A stretch of DNA of 64,000 bases. Origin: Lewinellaceae bacterium (GTDB lineage Bacteria; Bacteroidota; Bacteroidia; Chitinophagales; Saprospiraceae). Positions 9,397 to 18,363 of this stretch are shown one piece after another; positions within the stretch are counted from its first letter, which is position 1; the number at the start of each line of letters is the position of its first letter. The position numbers and the translations under genes are program-made. The stretch is from contig JACJYG010000006.1 of assembly GCA_020636215.1 (NCBI GenBank), positions 1 to 64,000 on the forward strand, in the 5' to 3' direction. Under the pieces are notes generated by a model. It ran no database searches, was not told the origin of the DNA, and saw only the letters and a list, made by a program, of their open reading frames with translations.

Positions 9397-9883
9397 GGAT
9401 GTAGGTTGCTAGTTGTCAGTTATTTATTAGTTGGTGGGGCCTGTTCATAGAGTTACTAAGGTAGGGAATTATCCCTAGAGCGGCAACATGCCTGGCAGGC
9501 CGGGCGCTTCGGTGAGTAAAAATGGCAATAGGGCTGGGAAGGAGGGGCAGGCAGCTGTCTCCATTGGGTTAAGTGGAGAAAAAAACATACCGCGATCCAG
9601 TCTTTGGCCAATTAGCCAATAAAAATAATTTGCTCCTAATTCTCGTAACAGGCCCAAAATTTGGCGGGAAAGCAGCGCGGGCATACAAAATTTGATAGAA
9701 TGATGCGGTATCGCCCGGACGAGGGTAAAGCCTTGAAAAAGTTAGGAAAAGCGTGAAATAAATTTAAAAACCTGTTTTTGTATTTCGGTAAAAAAGATAT
9801 ACCTTTGCAATCGCTTTTTGAGCAAGGTATTCCTATGTAGTAGAGAATACGATTGTTAGTACCGATAAAACGCTTTTAATAAT
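9397..9883. other. Divergent intergenic region before the ribosomal superoperon
   Basis: This 487-bp AT-rich spacer lies between the minus-strand thioesterase gene and rpsL. Its right end holds the rpsL promoter. A 69-codon minus-strand frame (9475-9684) has no recognisable features and was not accepted. No structured RNA was identified, though the 76 bases between the -7 box and rpsL would form a leader. Confidence 0.6.
9776..9807 (+). promoter_or_regulatory. Bacteroidota-type promoter for rpsL operon
   Basis: A perfect -7 box TACCTTTG (9800-9807) lies 19 bp after a TTTTG -33 box (9776-9780), matching the TTTG/TAnnTTTG consensus of the primary sigma factor of this phylum. Transcription would begin near 9812, leaving a leader of about 70 nt before rpsL. 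Confidence 0.88.
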
Positions 9884-10258
9884 ATGCCTACAATCAATCA
9901 GCTTGTACGCAAGGGCAGAACAAAAGTAGTGACGAAGAGCAAGTCTCGCGCACTGGATGCGTGTCCGCAGAAACGTGGTGTTTGCACCCGTGTCTATACG
10001 ACCACACCCAAGAAGCCGAACTCTGCACTGCGTAAAGTTGCCAAAGTACGCCTGACCAACGGGCTCGAGGTAATCGCCTATATTCCGGGCGAAGGCCACA
10101 ACCTGCAGGAACACTCCATCGTGCTGGTGCGCGGTGGCCGGGTGAAAGACCTTCCCGGGGTGCGTTACACGATCGTCCGCGGTGCACTCGACACCGCCGG
10201 TGTGGAAGGCCGACTGCAGTCCCGTTCGCGTTACGGCGCCAAGCGCCCGAAGAGCTAG
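9884..10258 (+). CDS. rpsL: 30S ribosomal protein S12
   Basis: This 124-aa decoding-centre protein opens the superoperon. It shows the diagnostic TTTPKKPNSALRKVAKVR and VRGGRVKDLPGVRY segments. Lysines 43 and 88 and Pro91, where streptomycin-resistance changes usually fall, are all the sensitive-type residues. The start ATG has only AT-rich sequence before it and no Shine-Dalgarno, as is normal in this phylum. rpsG follows after 56 bp. Confidence 0.98.
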   Translation: MPTINQLVRKGRTKVVTKSKSRALDACPQKRGVCTRVYTTTPKKPNSALRKVAKVRLTNGLEVIAYIPGEGHNLQEHSIVLVRGGRVKDLPGVRYTIVRGALDTAGVEGRLQSRSRYGAKRPKS

Positions 10259-10314
10259 TGTATAGCTAATTATGTTTCAATCGATTTGAGAAACCTCTAA
10301 TTGAGTATAGAGTA

Positions 10315-10782
10315 ATGAGAAAAAGAAAGCCCAAATTAAGAATAATTGCGCCGGACCCCAGGTACGCAGATCCTATGGTCACGCAGTTTGTCAATAACAT
10401 GATGTGGCAGGGAAAGAAGGGCACAGCCTTGAAGATTTTCTATGACGCCATGGATATCGTGAAGGATCGCACCAAGCAGGACGAGCACGCCCTGTGGAAA
10501 AAAGCGCTCAATAACGTTATGCCTCAGGTAGAAGTGCGTAGCCGCCGAATCGGGGGCGCCACTTTCCAGATCCCTACGGAAATCCGCGCTAAGCGTAAAG
10601 TTTCCATCGGCATGAAGTGGATGATCAAGTTCTCCCGTCAGCGTAGTGGTAAAGGTATGGCCGAGAAACTGGCCTCCGAGGTGATGGCCGCCGCAAAGGG
10701 CGAAGGCGCTGCAGTGAAGCGGAAAGAAGATACGCACAAAATGGCTGAGTCCAACCGTGCTTTCGCGCACTTCCGCGTTTAA
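10315..10782 (+). CDS. rpsG: 30S ribosomal protein S7
   Basis: The 155-aa primary 16S 3'-domain binder begins MRKRKPKLRIIAPDP and contains VEVRSRRIGGATFQIP, the conserved S7 signature. Length is standard. It sits between rpsL and fusA, the usual str-operon order. In E. coli S7 represses this operon by translational feedback; I see no matching structure here and do not claim one. Confidence 0.98.
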   Translation: MRKRKPKLRIIAPDPRYADPMVTQFVNNMMWQGKKGTALKIFYDAMDIVKDRTKQDEHALWKKALNNVMPQVEVRSRRIGGATFQIPTEIRAKRKVSIGMKWMIKFSRQRSGKGMAEKLASEVMAAAKGEGAAVKRKEDTHKMAESNRAFAHFRV

Positions 10783-10838
10783 AACAGTCAATTTATATTC
10801 ATTATTTTCATTTTAAAATTCCTCTTTGAGGAGTAGTC

Positions 10839-12974
10839 ATGGCACAAAAAGACCTGAAGTACACTCGAAATATTGGTATTGCAGCACACATCGACGCCGG
10901 CAAAACGACTACCACCGAGCGTGTCCTGTACTATACCGGTATCAGCCACAAGATCGGTGAGGTGCACGACGGAGCTGCCACTATGGACTGGATGGAACAA
11001 GAGCAGGAGCGTGGTATCACCATTACTTCTGCTGCAACCAAAACCAGCTGGCGCTGGAAAGACCAGGAATACGCCGTCAATATTATCGATACGCCGGGCC
11101 ACGTTGACTTCACCGTTGAAGTAAACCGCTCCCTGCGCGTCCTCGATGGCCTGGTATTTCTCTTCTGTGCAGTTAGTGGTGTAGAACCTCAGTCAGAAAC
11201 CAACTGGCGCCTGGCTGATAACTATAAAGTTCCTCGTATCGGTTTCGTCAATAAAATGGACCGTTCGGGCGCTGACTTCTTCAGCGTCGTCAACGACGTT
11301 CGCGATAAACTGGGCTCCAACGCCATTCCTTTGCAAGTGCCTATTGGCGATGAAGAATCCTTCCGCGGCGTGGTAGACCTCATTACAGGGGAAGCCCGCA
11401 TCTGGAACGAACACGACATGGGGATGACCTATGAGGTAATCCCCGTTCCGGAAGACCTGGTAGACACTGTTGCAGAATACCGCGAAAAGCTGCTCGAGCA
11501 AGTGGCCGATTACGATGAAACCCTGCTGGAAAAGTTCTTCGAAGACCCCGAATCGATCTCTGCCGAGGAAATGCGCTTCGCTATCCGCAAGGCCGTGATG
11601 GACCGCAAGTTCGTCCCCATGATGTGCGGGTCGTCTTTCAAAAATAAAGGCGTCCAGGCTGTTCTGGATGCAGTTTGTGCTTTCCTGCCTTCCCCGGTCG
11701 ATGTGGATGCCATCACAGGTATCAACCCGGACACCGAAAAAGAAGAGTTGCGCAAACCGTCGGTTGAAGAGCCCTTTGCCGCTCTGGCCTTCAAAATTGC
11801 TACCGACCCCTATGTGGGCCGCCTGGCGTTTATGCGGGTATACTCCGGCGCTCTCGACGCGGGTTCCTACATCCTGAACACCCGCTCGGGTAATAAGGAG
11901 CGGATTTCCCGCCTCTACCAAATGCACGCGAATAAGCAAAACCCGATCGACCGCGTAGAAGCCGGCGATATCGCCGCAGCGGTCGGGTTTAAAGATATCC
12001 GTACGGGCGATACGCTCTGCGACCTGAACAAACCCATCGTACTGGAAAGTATGATATTCCCTGAGCCCGTGATTGGTATCGCCGTCGAGCCGAAGTCCCA
12101 GAAAGACCTCGAGAAACTCGGTATGGCCCTGGCCAAACTGGCGGAGGAAGACCCCACCTTCCGTGTGAAATACGATGAAGATACCAACCAAACGATCATC
12201 AGCGGTATGGGTGAGCTCCACCTGGAGATCATCGTTGACCGCTTGCGCCGGGAGTTCAAGGTAGAATGTAACCAGGGACAACCGCAGGTTAACTACAAGG
12301 AAGCCCTGACTACTACGGTTACACACCGCGAGCGCCTCAAGAAGCAGACCGGTGGTTCCGGTTTGTTCGCTGATATGGAATTCGAACTCGGCCCAGCCGA
12401 TCAGGAATTCCTCGAAAGCGACGATTTCAAGAGTGGTAAGACCAAGTTGCAGTTCATCTGGGGAATCGTCGGTGGTGCGATCGATAAAAACTACATGAAA
12501 CCGATCTCAGATGGTTTCAAGGCCATGATGGATAACGGTGTCCTGGCCGGTTACAACATCGATTCCATGAAAGTGCGCGTCTATGACGGTTCTATGCACG
12601 CCGTGGACTCTAAACCGATCGCCTTCGAACTCTGCGCCAAGGAAGGTTTCCGCGCCGCAGCGCACAAGGCCAATCCGGTGTTGATGGAGCCCATCATGAA
12701 ACTGGAAGTAGTGACGCCGGAAGAATACATCGGCCCGGTTATCGGTGACCTCAACCGCCGCCGTGGCCTGCCGAAAGGCCAGGATTCTCGCGGGGGGGCA
12801 ATTATCATCTCCGCCGAAGTGCCATTGGCCGAAATGTTTGGTTATGTGACTGCCTTGCGTACGATCACCTCGGGCCGTGCCAGCTCCACCATGGAGTTCT
12901 CGCACTTCGCCCCGCCTCCGGCAAGTATCGCTAAGGAAGTAATTGAAAAAGCAAAAGGTGCAGTAAAAGTATAA
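10839..12974 (+). CDS. fusA: Elongation factor G
   Basis: The 711-aa translocation GTPase shows G1 AHIDAGKTTTTE (about 17-28), switch II DTPGHVDF and G4 NKMDRSGADF. Domains II-V follow, including the domain IV/V segments GVVGGAIDKN-like and GYVTALRTITSGRAS. It moves tRNA-mRNA through the ribosome. Unlike most genes here it has a purine-rich GAGGAG seven bases before the ATG, an unusually Shine-Dalgarno-like sequence for this phylum. EF-Tu, often next in this operon, is absent and must lie elsewhere. rpsJ follows directly. Confidence 0.98.
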   Translation: MAQKDLKYTRNIGIAAHIDAGKTTTTERVLYYTGISHKIGEVHDGAATMDWMEQEQERGITITSAATKTSWRWKDQEYAVNIIDTPGHVDFTVEVNRSLRVLDGLVFLFCAVSGVEPQSETNWRLADNYKVPRIGFVNKMDRSGADFFSVVNDVRDKLGSNAIPLQVPIGDEESFRGVVDLITGEARIWNEHDMGMTYEVIPVPEDLVDTVAEYREKLLEQVADYDETLLEKFFEDPESISAEEMRFAIRKAVMDRKFVPMMCGSSFKNKGVQAVLDAVCAFLPSPVDVDAITGINPDTEKEELRKPSVEEPFAALAFKIATDPYVGRLAFMRVYSGALDAGSYILNTRSGNKERISRLYQMHANKQNPIDRVEAGDIAAAVGFKDIRTGDTLCDLNKPIVLESMIFPEPVIGIAVEPKSQKDLEKLGMALAKLAEEDPTFRVKYDEDTNQTIISGMGELHLEIIVDRLRREFKVECNQGQPQVNYKEALTTTVTHRERLKKQTGGSGLFADMEFELGPADQEFLESDDFKSGKTKLQFIWGIVGGAIDKNYMKPISDGFKAMMDNGVLAGYNIDSMKVRVYDGSMHAVDSKPIAFELCAKEGFRAAAHKANPVLMEPIMKLEVVTPEEYIGPVIGDLNRRRGLPKGQDSRGGAIIISAEVPLAEMFGYVTALRTITSGRASSTMEFSHFAPPPASIAKEVIEKAKGAVKV

Positions 12975-12978
12975 AGTG

Positions 12979-13047
12979 TGATAGGTGATCGGTGAAATGG
13001 GGAAATCCCCAGATCACAAATCACAAATCACAGATCACAAATCACAT
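12979..13047. repeat. Heptamer repeats with inverted partner in fusA-rpsJ spacer
   Basis: Four ATCACAA/ATCACAG heptamers at about 13012-13046 follow GTGAT-containing sequence at 12979-12990 that is complementary to them. A small TGGGG/CCCCA hairpin (about 12998-13011) lies between. The transcript could fold into a stem in front of rpsJ. It belongs to the window's set of gene-proximal arrays. Confidence 0.6.
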
Positions 13048-13061
13048 TTTTAATAGTAGGC

Positions 13062-13370
13062 ATGAATCAGAAGATTAGAATCAAGCTCCGTTCGTATGAT
13101 CACAACCTGGTAGATAAGTCTACCGAGAAGATCGTAAAAACGGTGAGGAACAGTGGCGCTGTTGTAACTGGCCCGATTCCGCTGCCCACCGAGAAAAAAA
13201 TCTTTACCGTGCTCCGTTCACCGCACGTCAACAAGAAATCTCGGGAGCAGTTCCAGTTGCGTACCCACAAACGCCTCATCGAAATTTACACTCCTACCCA
13301 GAAGACAGTAGATGCCCTGTCCAAACTGGAACTGCCGAGTGGAGTTGACATTCAGGTTAAACTGACGTAA
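13062..13370 (+). CDS. rpsJ: 30S ribosomal protein S10
   Basis: The 102-aa protein begins MNQKIRIKLRSYDHNLVD and contains GPIPLPTEKKIFTVLRSPHVNKKSREQF, the S10 signature (quoted here in overlapping parts of the family motif). It assembles in the 30S head and, with NusB, serves transcription antitermination in other bacteria. It heads the S10 group; a 150-bp spacer then separates it from rplC. Confidence 0.98.
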   Translation: MNQKIRIKLRSYDHNLVDKSTEKIVKTVRNSGAVVTGPIPLPTEKKIFTVLRSPHVNKKSREQFQLRTHKRLIEIYTPTQKTVDALSKLELPSGVDIQVKLT

Positions 13371-13520
13371 ACCAATCATTACATACGTGGCATAAGGCGT
13401 CCAGATACTAGGCGTCTTGTCTTTGCTACCCTTGCCTCTTGTTTCAAGGGGCGAAGAGCGCACGACGCTCCGGGGTGCCCAAGTCTGTTACCTCATGCCT
13501 GTATTTAAAATTTAGTGCTG

Positions 13521-14144
13521 ATGAACGGTATAATCGGTAAAAAGGTTGGAATGACCAGCGTGTACGACGCCCGCGGGCGCAACGTAGCATGTACCGTTAT
13601 CGAAGCCGGTCCCTGCGTAGTGACGCAGGTGAAATCGGAAGGTACGGACGGCTACAACGCCCTCCAAGTCGGCTTCGGTGACGCTAAGGTCAAGAACACA
13701 TCCAAATCTCTCCAAGGGCATTTCGACAAAGCAAAGACAGGCCCGAAACGAAAAGTCGCGGAATTCCGTGATTTCAACATCGTGGAAAAAACCCTCGGCG
13801 ATATCCTCAAAGTTGAGGAGGTTTTCGCGGAAGGAGATAAAGTCAGTGCTGTTGGCACGACTAAAGGCAAAGGCTTCCAGGGTGTCGTAAAACGGCATGG
13901 CTTCCGTGGTGTCAATGACGCTACCCACGGCCAGCACAACCGCCAGCGTGCCCCGGGTTCTATTGGTGCTTCCTCTTTCCCTTCAAAGGTATTTAAGGGA
14001 ATGCGCATGGCCGGCCGCACGGGTACTGACCGGGTGAAGGTGAAAAACCTGGAAGTGCTCAAGATCTTCCCGGAACAAAACCTGATCCTTATCAAGGGGG
14101 CAATTCCCGGCCACAAAGGGTCGTATGTGATTCTTGAAAAGTAA
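13521..14144 (+). CDS. rplC: 50S ribosomal protein L3
   Basis: The 207-aa product is taken from the ATG at 13521 (MNGIIGKKVGMTSVYD); an in-frame GTG two codons earlier is less likely. The central GVVKRHGFRG and the extended loop THGQHNRQRAPGSIGAS, which reaches the peptidyl-transferase centre, identify L3. The spacer before it contains repeated GGCGTC-type words that could fold, but no defined regulatory motif is recognised. Confidence 0.97.
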   Translation: MNGIIGKKVGMTSVYDARGRNVACTVIEAGPCVVTQVKSEGTDGYNALQVGFGDAKVKNTSKSLQGHFDKAKTGPKRKVAEFRDFNIVEKTLGDILKVEEVFAEGDKVSAVGTTKGKGFQGVVKRHGFRGVNDATHGQHNRQRAPGSIGASSFPSKVFKGMRMAGRTGTDRVKVKNLEVLKIFPEQNLILIKGAIPGHKGSYVILEK

Positions 14145-14237
14145 TTCATTTAGTGCGTACGTGCTGTTGAATGCTCCCTTCGGGCTGAGCAGCAGCCCAC
14201 CGCAAAGACAGGCAGCAGCACCAAAACACACAAGAAG

Positions 14238-14867
14238 ATGAAACTCGAAGTTATTAATATCCAGGGCCAAAAGACCGGCAGGGAAGTAAACCTTCCGGAT
14301 GATATTTTCGGCATCGAACCGAATGAACATGCCGTTTATCTGGCTGTCAAGCAGCATATGGCCAACAAGCGCCAGGGCACGCATAAAGCAAAGGAAAGAA
14401 GTGAACTTTCCGGATCGACGCGCAAGCTCAAGCGCCAGAAAGGTACCGGTACTGCCCGCGCAGGGGATATCAAAAGCCCCGTGTTCCGCGGTGGTGGCCG
14501 CGTTTTCGGCCCTCGCCCGCGTGACTACAGCTTCAAGCTGAACAAGAAAGTCCGCCGCCTGGCTCGCAAGTCGGCCCTCTCTTCCAAAGTCGCTTCCGGA
14601 GAAATCCTCGTGTTGGAAGGCTTCCACTTCGACGCCCCCAAAACAAAGGAGTTCGTTAATATCCTTAGCGCGCTGCAGTTGGCCGACAAAAAAGTAACGT
14701 TTGTTACCGCCGACTTTGAAAAGGAGGTCTACCTCTCCAGCCGCAACCTGAAAAAATGCAGCGTTGTCCGTGCCGGCGACTTGAGCACCTACGCAATCCT
14801 GAATACCAATGCATTGGTGATTGCTGAAGATGCTGTAGATAAGATCAAGGAAACCTTTGAAAATTAA
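14238..14867 (+). CDS. rplD: 50S ribosomal protein L4
   Basis: This 209-aa L4 has the long internal loop KLKRQKGTGTARAGD and VFGPRPRDYSFKLNKK that lines the nascent-peptide tunnel. Macrolide-site residues around KGTGTARAG look wild type. In enterobacteria L4 also represses the S10 operon; whether it does so here cannot be seen. Spacing is 93 bp after rplC and 51 bp before rplW. Confidence 0.97.
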   Translation: MKLEVINIQGQKTGREVNLPDDIFGIEPNEHAVYLAVKQHMANKRQGTHKAKERSELSGSTRKLKRQKGTGTARAGDIKSPVFRGGGRVFGPRPRDYSFKLNKKVRRLARKSALSSKVASGEILVLEGFHFDAPKTKEFVNILSALQLADKKVTFVTADFEKEVYLSSRNLKKCSVVRAGDLSTYAILNTNALVIAEDAVDKIKETFEN

Positions 14868-14918
14868 TAGAAGGAACATCGCCCCGGTGGGTGTTATCCT
14901 TCTACAATTGTGATAACC

Positions 14919-15215
14919 ATGGCAAAGACGATTCTCATTAAGCCGCTGATCACCGAAAAAGCAGAAATGCTTTCCGATAAGCGCAACAAATACAGCTTCG
15001 TCGTCAAAAAAGACGTCAACAAGATCGAGGTTAAAAAAGCGGTCGAAGCAATGTATCAGGTCACCGTCGAGGCTGTCAATACCCTGGTCATGCCGGGTAA
15101 GGAGAAGAACCGGTCGACTCGTGCGGGCCTGATCCGCGGCCGTAAAGCTTCGTTTAAAAAAGCGATCGTTACCCTGGCAGCAGGGGAGGAAATAGATTTC
15201 TTCGGAGATATTTAA
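14919..15215 (+). CDS. rplW: 50S ribosomal protein L23
   Basis: The 98-aa protein is taken from the ATG at 14919 (MAKTILIKPLITEKAEM); an upstream in-frame GTG at 14910 is not needed. The N-terminal LIKPLITEKA and NKYSFVVKKDVNKIEVKKAV segments are typical. L23 sits at the exit of the peptide tunnel and docks trigger factor and SRP. It is cleanly placed between rplD and rplB. Confidence 0.97.
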   Translation: MAKTILIKPLITEKAEMLSDKRNKYSFVVKKDVNKIEVKKAVEAMYQVTVEAVNTLVMPGKEKNRSTRAGLIRGRKASFKKAIVTLAAGEEIDFFGDI

Positions 15216-15285
15216 AAACGACCCTCAGGGGAAAAGCCGGGTTATCTCCACCGGCAGTTATCTCTGGGGCCAAAAACAGTGAGCA

Positions 15286-16125
15286 ATGCCTGTTAAGAAG
15301 TTGAATCCGGTTACTCCCGGTACGCGTTTCAGGATTGGCAACGCATTCGCCGAGCTTACAACAGATAAGCCGGAAAAGAGCCTCCTGGCTCCGTTGAAGA
15401 AGAGTGGTGGCCGCAATAATGAAGGACACAGGACGGTTCGTCAACGGGGTGGTGGACACAAGCGCCGCTACCGTATCATTGACTTCCGTCGCGATAAGGA
15501 TGGCATTCCTGCCACGGTTAAGACGATTGAATACGATCCGAACCGCACGGCATATATTGCGTTGGTGGAATACCAGGATGGCGAAAAGCGCTATATCCTC
15601 GCCCCCGATGGACTGAAAGTGGGCGCTGAAATTCTTTCCGGTGAAAATGCATCCCCGACGGTCGGTAATACCATGTTTCTTCGGGATATTCCCCTCGGTG
15701 CAACCATTCACGCGGTTGAACTGCAACCAGGCCGTGGAGCCTCCATGGCGCGCAGCGCCGGTACTTCCATGACCCTCATGGGCCGGGAAGGTGGACAGTA
15801 CGTTGTGGTTAAACTGCCTTCCAGTGAAGTGCGCCGCATTCTTTCTTCCTGCAAAGCCACCATCGGGACGGTTTCTAACCCCGATCACGGCCTTCAGGTA
15901 GTCGGTAAAGCGGGCCGCAACCGTTGGCTGGGCCGTCGTCCCCGAGTGCGTGGTGTCGCGATGAACCCGGTCGACCACCCCATGGGTGGTGGTGAAGGTA
16001 AAGCTTCGGGTGGCCACCCGCGTTCCCGTAATGGCCAAATGGCCAAAGGCGCTAAAACGCGGAAGCCGAAGAAGCAATCGAATAAGCTCATTATTTCCAG
16101 AAGAAAGTCGGGTAAGAGGCGCTAA
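15286..16125 (+). CDS. rplB: 50S ribosomal protein L2
   Basis: The 279-aa protein has the L2 motifs NNEGHRTVRQRGGGHKRRYR (start of the RNA-binding domain) and GRRPRVRGVAMNPVDHPMGG, including the conserved His near the peptidyl-transferase centre. The C-terminal tail KSGKRR is basic, as expected. It sits 70 bp after rplW and is followed by rpsS. Confidence 0.98.
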   Translation: MPVKKLNPVTPGTRFRIGNAFAELTTDKPEKSLLAPLKKSGGRNNEGHRTVRQRGGGHKRRYRIIDFRRDKDGIPATVKTIEYDPNRTAYIALVEYQDGEKRYILAPDGLKVGAEILSGENASPTVGNTMFLRDIPLGATIHAVELQPGRGASMARSAGTSMTLMGREGGQYVVVKLPSSEVRRILSSCKATIGTVSNPDHGLQVVGKAGRNRWLGRRPRVRGVAMNPVDHPMGGGEGKASGGHPRSRNGQMAKGAKTRKPKKQSNKLIISRRKSGKRR

Positions 16126-16159
16126 GCTTCGAGCCGCTTCATAAAAAGCAGTAGCAAAA

Positions 16160-16429
16160 ATGGCAAGATCGATTAAAAAGGGGCCTTATGTTTTCCACAA
16201 GCTGATGGATAAAGTGGAAAAGTCGAAGGAATCCAATAAAAAGACGGTCATCAAGACCTGGTCGCGCGCTTCGATGATCATCCCCGATATGGTCGGGGAA
16301 ACTATCGCTGTGCATAATGGCAAAACCTTCGTCCCTGTCTTCATTACTGAAAACATGGTCGGCCATAAGCTGGGGGAATTTGCGCCTACGCGCAACTTCA
16401 GAGGCCACTCCGGCAACCGTAAGAAGTAA
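16160..16429 (+). CDS. rpsS: 30S ribosomal protein S19
   Basis: The 89-aa protein begins MARSIKKGPYVFHKLMDK and ends HKLGEFAPTRNFRGHSGNRK, both diagnostic. It contacts S13 and the A-site finger in the 30S head. Normal length. A 106-bp spacer with heptamer repeats precedes rplV. Confidence 0.98.
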   Translation: MARSIKKGPYVFHKLMDKVEKSKESNKKTVIKTWSRASMIIPDMVGETIAVHNGKTFVPVFITENMVGHKLGEFAPTRNFRGHSGNRKK

Positions 16430-16440
16430 TTTATTCATAG

Positions 16441-16470
16441 TTGCTCGTTGTTCGTTGCTCGTTGTTCGTT
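16441..16470. repeat. Heptamer tandem repeat (TTGCTCG/TTGTTCG) between rpsS and rplV
   Basis: Four alternating seven-base units, TTGCTCG and TTGTTCG, begin eleven bases after the rpsS stop. The CAAC-rich sequence just beyond (about 16485-16520) is partly complementary, so the spacer may fold into a stem. It is another gene-proximal array with a unit of its own. Confidence 0.75.
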
Positions 16471-16535
16471 TTGGCTAGCTAGGCAACTTACCGCCAACTT
16501 ACAACCGACAACCAACAACTGAAAATTCTTAAACA

Positions 16536-16961
16536 ATGGAAGCAGTAGCTAGGCTCAGGAACGTACCGATGTCAGCGCGTAAAATGCGCATGGTCGTAGA
16601 TATCATCCGAGGCAAAAAGGTCGAGGAAGCACTGGATATCCTTCGGTTTACGAAGAAAGAAGCTGCCGTATGGTTAGAGAAGCTGGTCGTTTCCGCCACT
16701 GCCAACTGGGAACACAAGCTGGGAGGCATGGAAAATGCAGATGACTACGATCTCTACATCAAGACTATTTTCTCTGACGCAGGCACTATGCTGAAGCGTT
16801 TCCGCCCGGCTCCTCACGGTAGGGCGCACCGCATCCGCAAGCACACGAACCATGTAACGGTTATCGTGGAGAACCGCATCCCGGTTAGCGCTGATGCAAC
16901 AGGGCGCTTTGTTGAAGATGCCGTGGAAGTAGAAGAAGTAGAAGAGGATACAGCAGAATAA
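16536..16961 (+). CDS. rplV: 50S ribosomal protein L22 with acidic C-terminal tail
   Basis: The 141-aa protein has RNVPMSARKMRMVVDIIRGKK at the start and FRPAPHGRAHRIRKHTNHVT, the beta-hairpin that lines the tunnel. Bacterial L22 is usually about 110-120 aa. The extra residues form an acidic tail from about 120 on (DAVEVEEVEEDTAE), unusual for a ribosomal protein and probably surface exposed. Confidence 0.97.
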   Translation: MEAVARLRNVPMSARKMRMVVDIIRGKKVEEALDILRFTKKEAAVWLEKLVVSATANWEHKLGGMENADDYDLYIKTIFSDAGTMLKRFRPAPHGRAHRIRKHTNHVTVIVENRIPVSADATGRFVEDAVEVEEVEEDTAE

Positions 16962-16992
16962 GCAGAAATTTTAATTTGTAATACCATAGATA

Positions 16993-17814
16993 ATGGGTCA
17001 AAAGACAAATCCAATAGGTAATCGCTTAGGGATCATCCGGGGTTGGGATTCCAACTGGTTCGGAGGTAAGGACTTCGCCGAAAAAGTGGTGGAGGACGAA
17101 AACATCCGTACCTACCTCAACGCTCGTGTGGCAAAGGGTGGCATAGCCCGTATTATCATCGAGCGGACCCTCAAGCGGATCACCGTCACTATCCACACCT
17201 CTCGCCCGGGTATTATCATCGGTAAAGGCGGCTCAGAGGTCGACCGCATCCGCGAAGAACTTAAAAAGCTAACCGGTAAGGACATACAGATCAACATCAT
17301 TGAGATCCGTAAGCCCGAACTGGATGCCAGCATCGTCGCAGAATCTGTCGCTAAGCAGCTTGAAGCACGTATCAACTACCGCCGTGCCATTAAAATGGCC
17401 ATCCAGTCTACCATGCGGACCGGAGCGGAGGGGATCAAAGTTCGGATCTCCGGGCGTCTCAATGGTTCGGATATGGCTCGCCGGGAAGAATACAAGGAAG
17501 GCCGTACTCCTCTCCATACCTTCCGCGCGGATATCGATTATGCGCTAAAGGAAGCACAGACTGTCTATGGTAAGATCGGCATCAAGGTGTGGATTTGCAA
17601 AGGTGAAGTCCTTGGTAAGCGCGACCTTTCTCCGCACGTTGGAGTTAAGGACCAGAAACGCGGCCCGAGCGGCGGCGAACGGCGCGACCGTGGTGAGCGA
17701 AGTGAACGCGGTGATCGTGGAGATCGCCGGGGTGGTGGAGATCGCCGGGGCGGCGGCCGTCGTGGCGGCGGTGGCGCTGATAGCGGTGGCGGAAGAAATC
17801 AACGCCGGAGCTAG
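16993..17814 (+). CDS. rpsC: 30S ribosomal protein S3 with RG-rich C-terminal extension
   Basis: The 273-aa protein begins MGQKTNPIGNRLGIIRGWDS and contains a KH domain with RPGIIIGKGGSEVDRI, followed by the S3 C domain (YGKIGIKVWICKGEVLG). S3 is usually about 210-240 aa. From about residue 223 it runs into a low-complexity Arg/Gly/Asp tail (repeated RGD, RGGG). This tail is disordered-looking and resembles RGG RNA-binding motifs. S3 lines the mRNA entry channel, where such a tail could touch mRNA; that is inference. Confidence 0.97.
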   Translation: MGQKTNPIGNRLGIIRGWDSNWFGGKDFAEKVVEDENIRTYLNARVAKGGIARIIIERTLKRITVTIHTSRPGIIIGKGGSEVDRIREELKKLTGKDIQINIIEIRKPELDASIVAESVAKQLEARINYRRAIKMAIQSTMRTGAEGIKVRISGRLNGSDMARREEYKEGRTPLHTFRADIDYALKEAQTVYGKIGIKVWICKGEVLGKRDLSPHVGVKDQKRGPSGGERRDRGERSERGDRGDRRGGGDRRGGGRRGGGGADSGGGRNQRRS

Positions 17815-17910
17815 AATATCTAAGAAAATTGCCGTACCTTTGCCAAGCTTTTTCAAAAAGGGTTGGAAACGGCTATCTTATTGACTTCAGACGTATAAAT
17901 ATATACAGCA

Positions 17911-18330
17911 ATGTTACAGCCAAAAAGAACAAAATACCGGAAGCAGCAGAAAGGCCGGAACAAAGGCCTGGCCTATAAGGGAAGCAGCATTGACTTCGGT
18001 TCTTTCGGCTTGAAGGCTACAACGAGTGGCCGGCTGACCAGTCGCCAGATCGAGGCCGCACGTATCGCGATGACGCGCTACATGAAGCGGGAAGGAAAAG
18101 TCTGGATTCGGATTTTCCCCGATAAGCCGATTACCGCCAAGCCTCAGGAAGTGCGGATGGGTAAAGGTAAAGGTGCGCTCGACCATTGGGTGGCCCCGGT
18201 GAAACCGGGCCGGATAATGTTCGAAATCGATGGTGTTTCGATGGAAACAGCTAAGGAAGCCCTTCGCCTGGCAGCTCAGAAATTACCGGTCCTGACAAGG
18301 TTTGTCATTCGTCATGACTTTGCCGAGTAA
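17911..18330 (+). CDS. rplP: 50S ribosomal protein L16
   Basis: The 139-aa protein begins MLQPKRTKYRKQQKGRNKG and contains WIRIFPDKPITAKPQEVRMG and GKGALDHWVAPVKPG, all diagnostic. L16 helps place tRNA in the A and P sites. The 96-bp spacer before it contains a TACCTTTG octamer (17835-17842) that resembles a -7 box, but no -33 partner is visible. Confidence 0.98.
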   Translation: MLQPKRTKYRKQQKGRNKGLAYKGSSIDFGSFGLKATTSGRLTSRQIEAARIAMTRYMKREGKVWIRIFPDKPITAKPQEVRMGKGKGALDHWVAPVKPGRIMFEIDGVSMETAKEALRLAAQKLPVLTRFVIRHDFAE

Positions 18331-18363
18331 CCTCATTTGATCGTCATTTAACCTATATATACG

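Noticed and set aside
9475..9684. 69-codon minus-strand frame in the thioesterase-rpsL spacer
   Set aside because: No signal, motif or start context; length is within chance for this composition.
11193..12326. 377-codon minus-strand frame
   Set aside because: It is antisense to fusA and has no recognisable domain.
17835..17842. TACCTTTG as an internal promoter before rplP
   Set aside because: The octamer fits the -7 consensus, but no TTG/TTTG lies about 19 bp before it; chance is possible.
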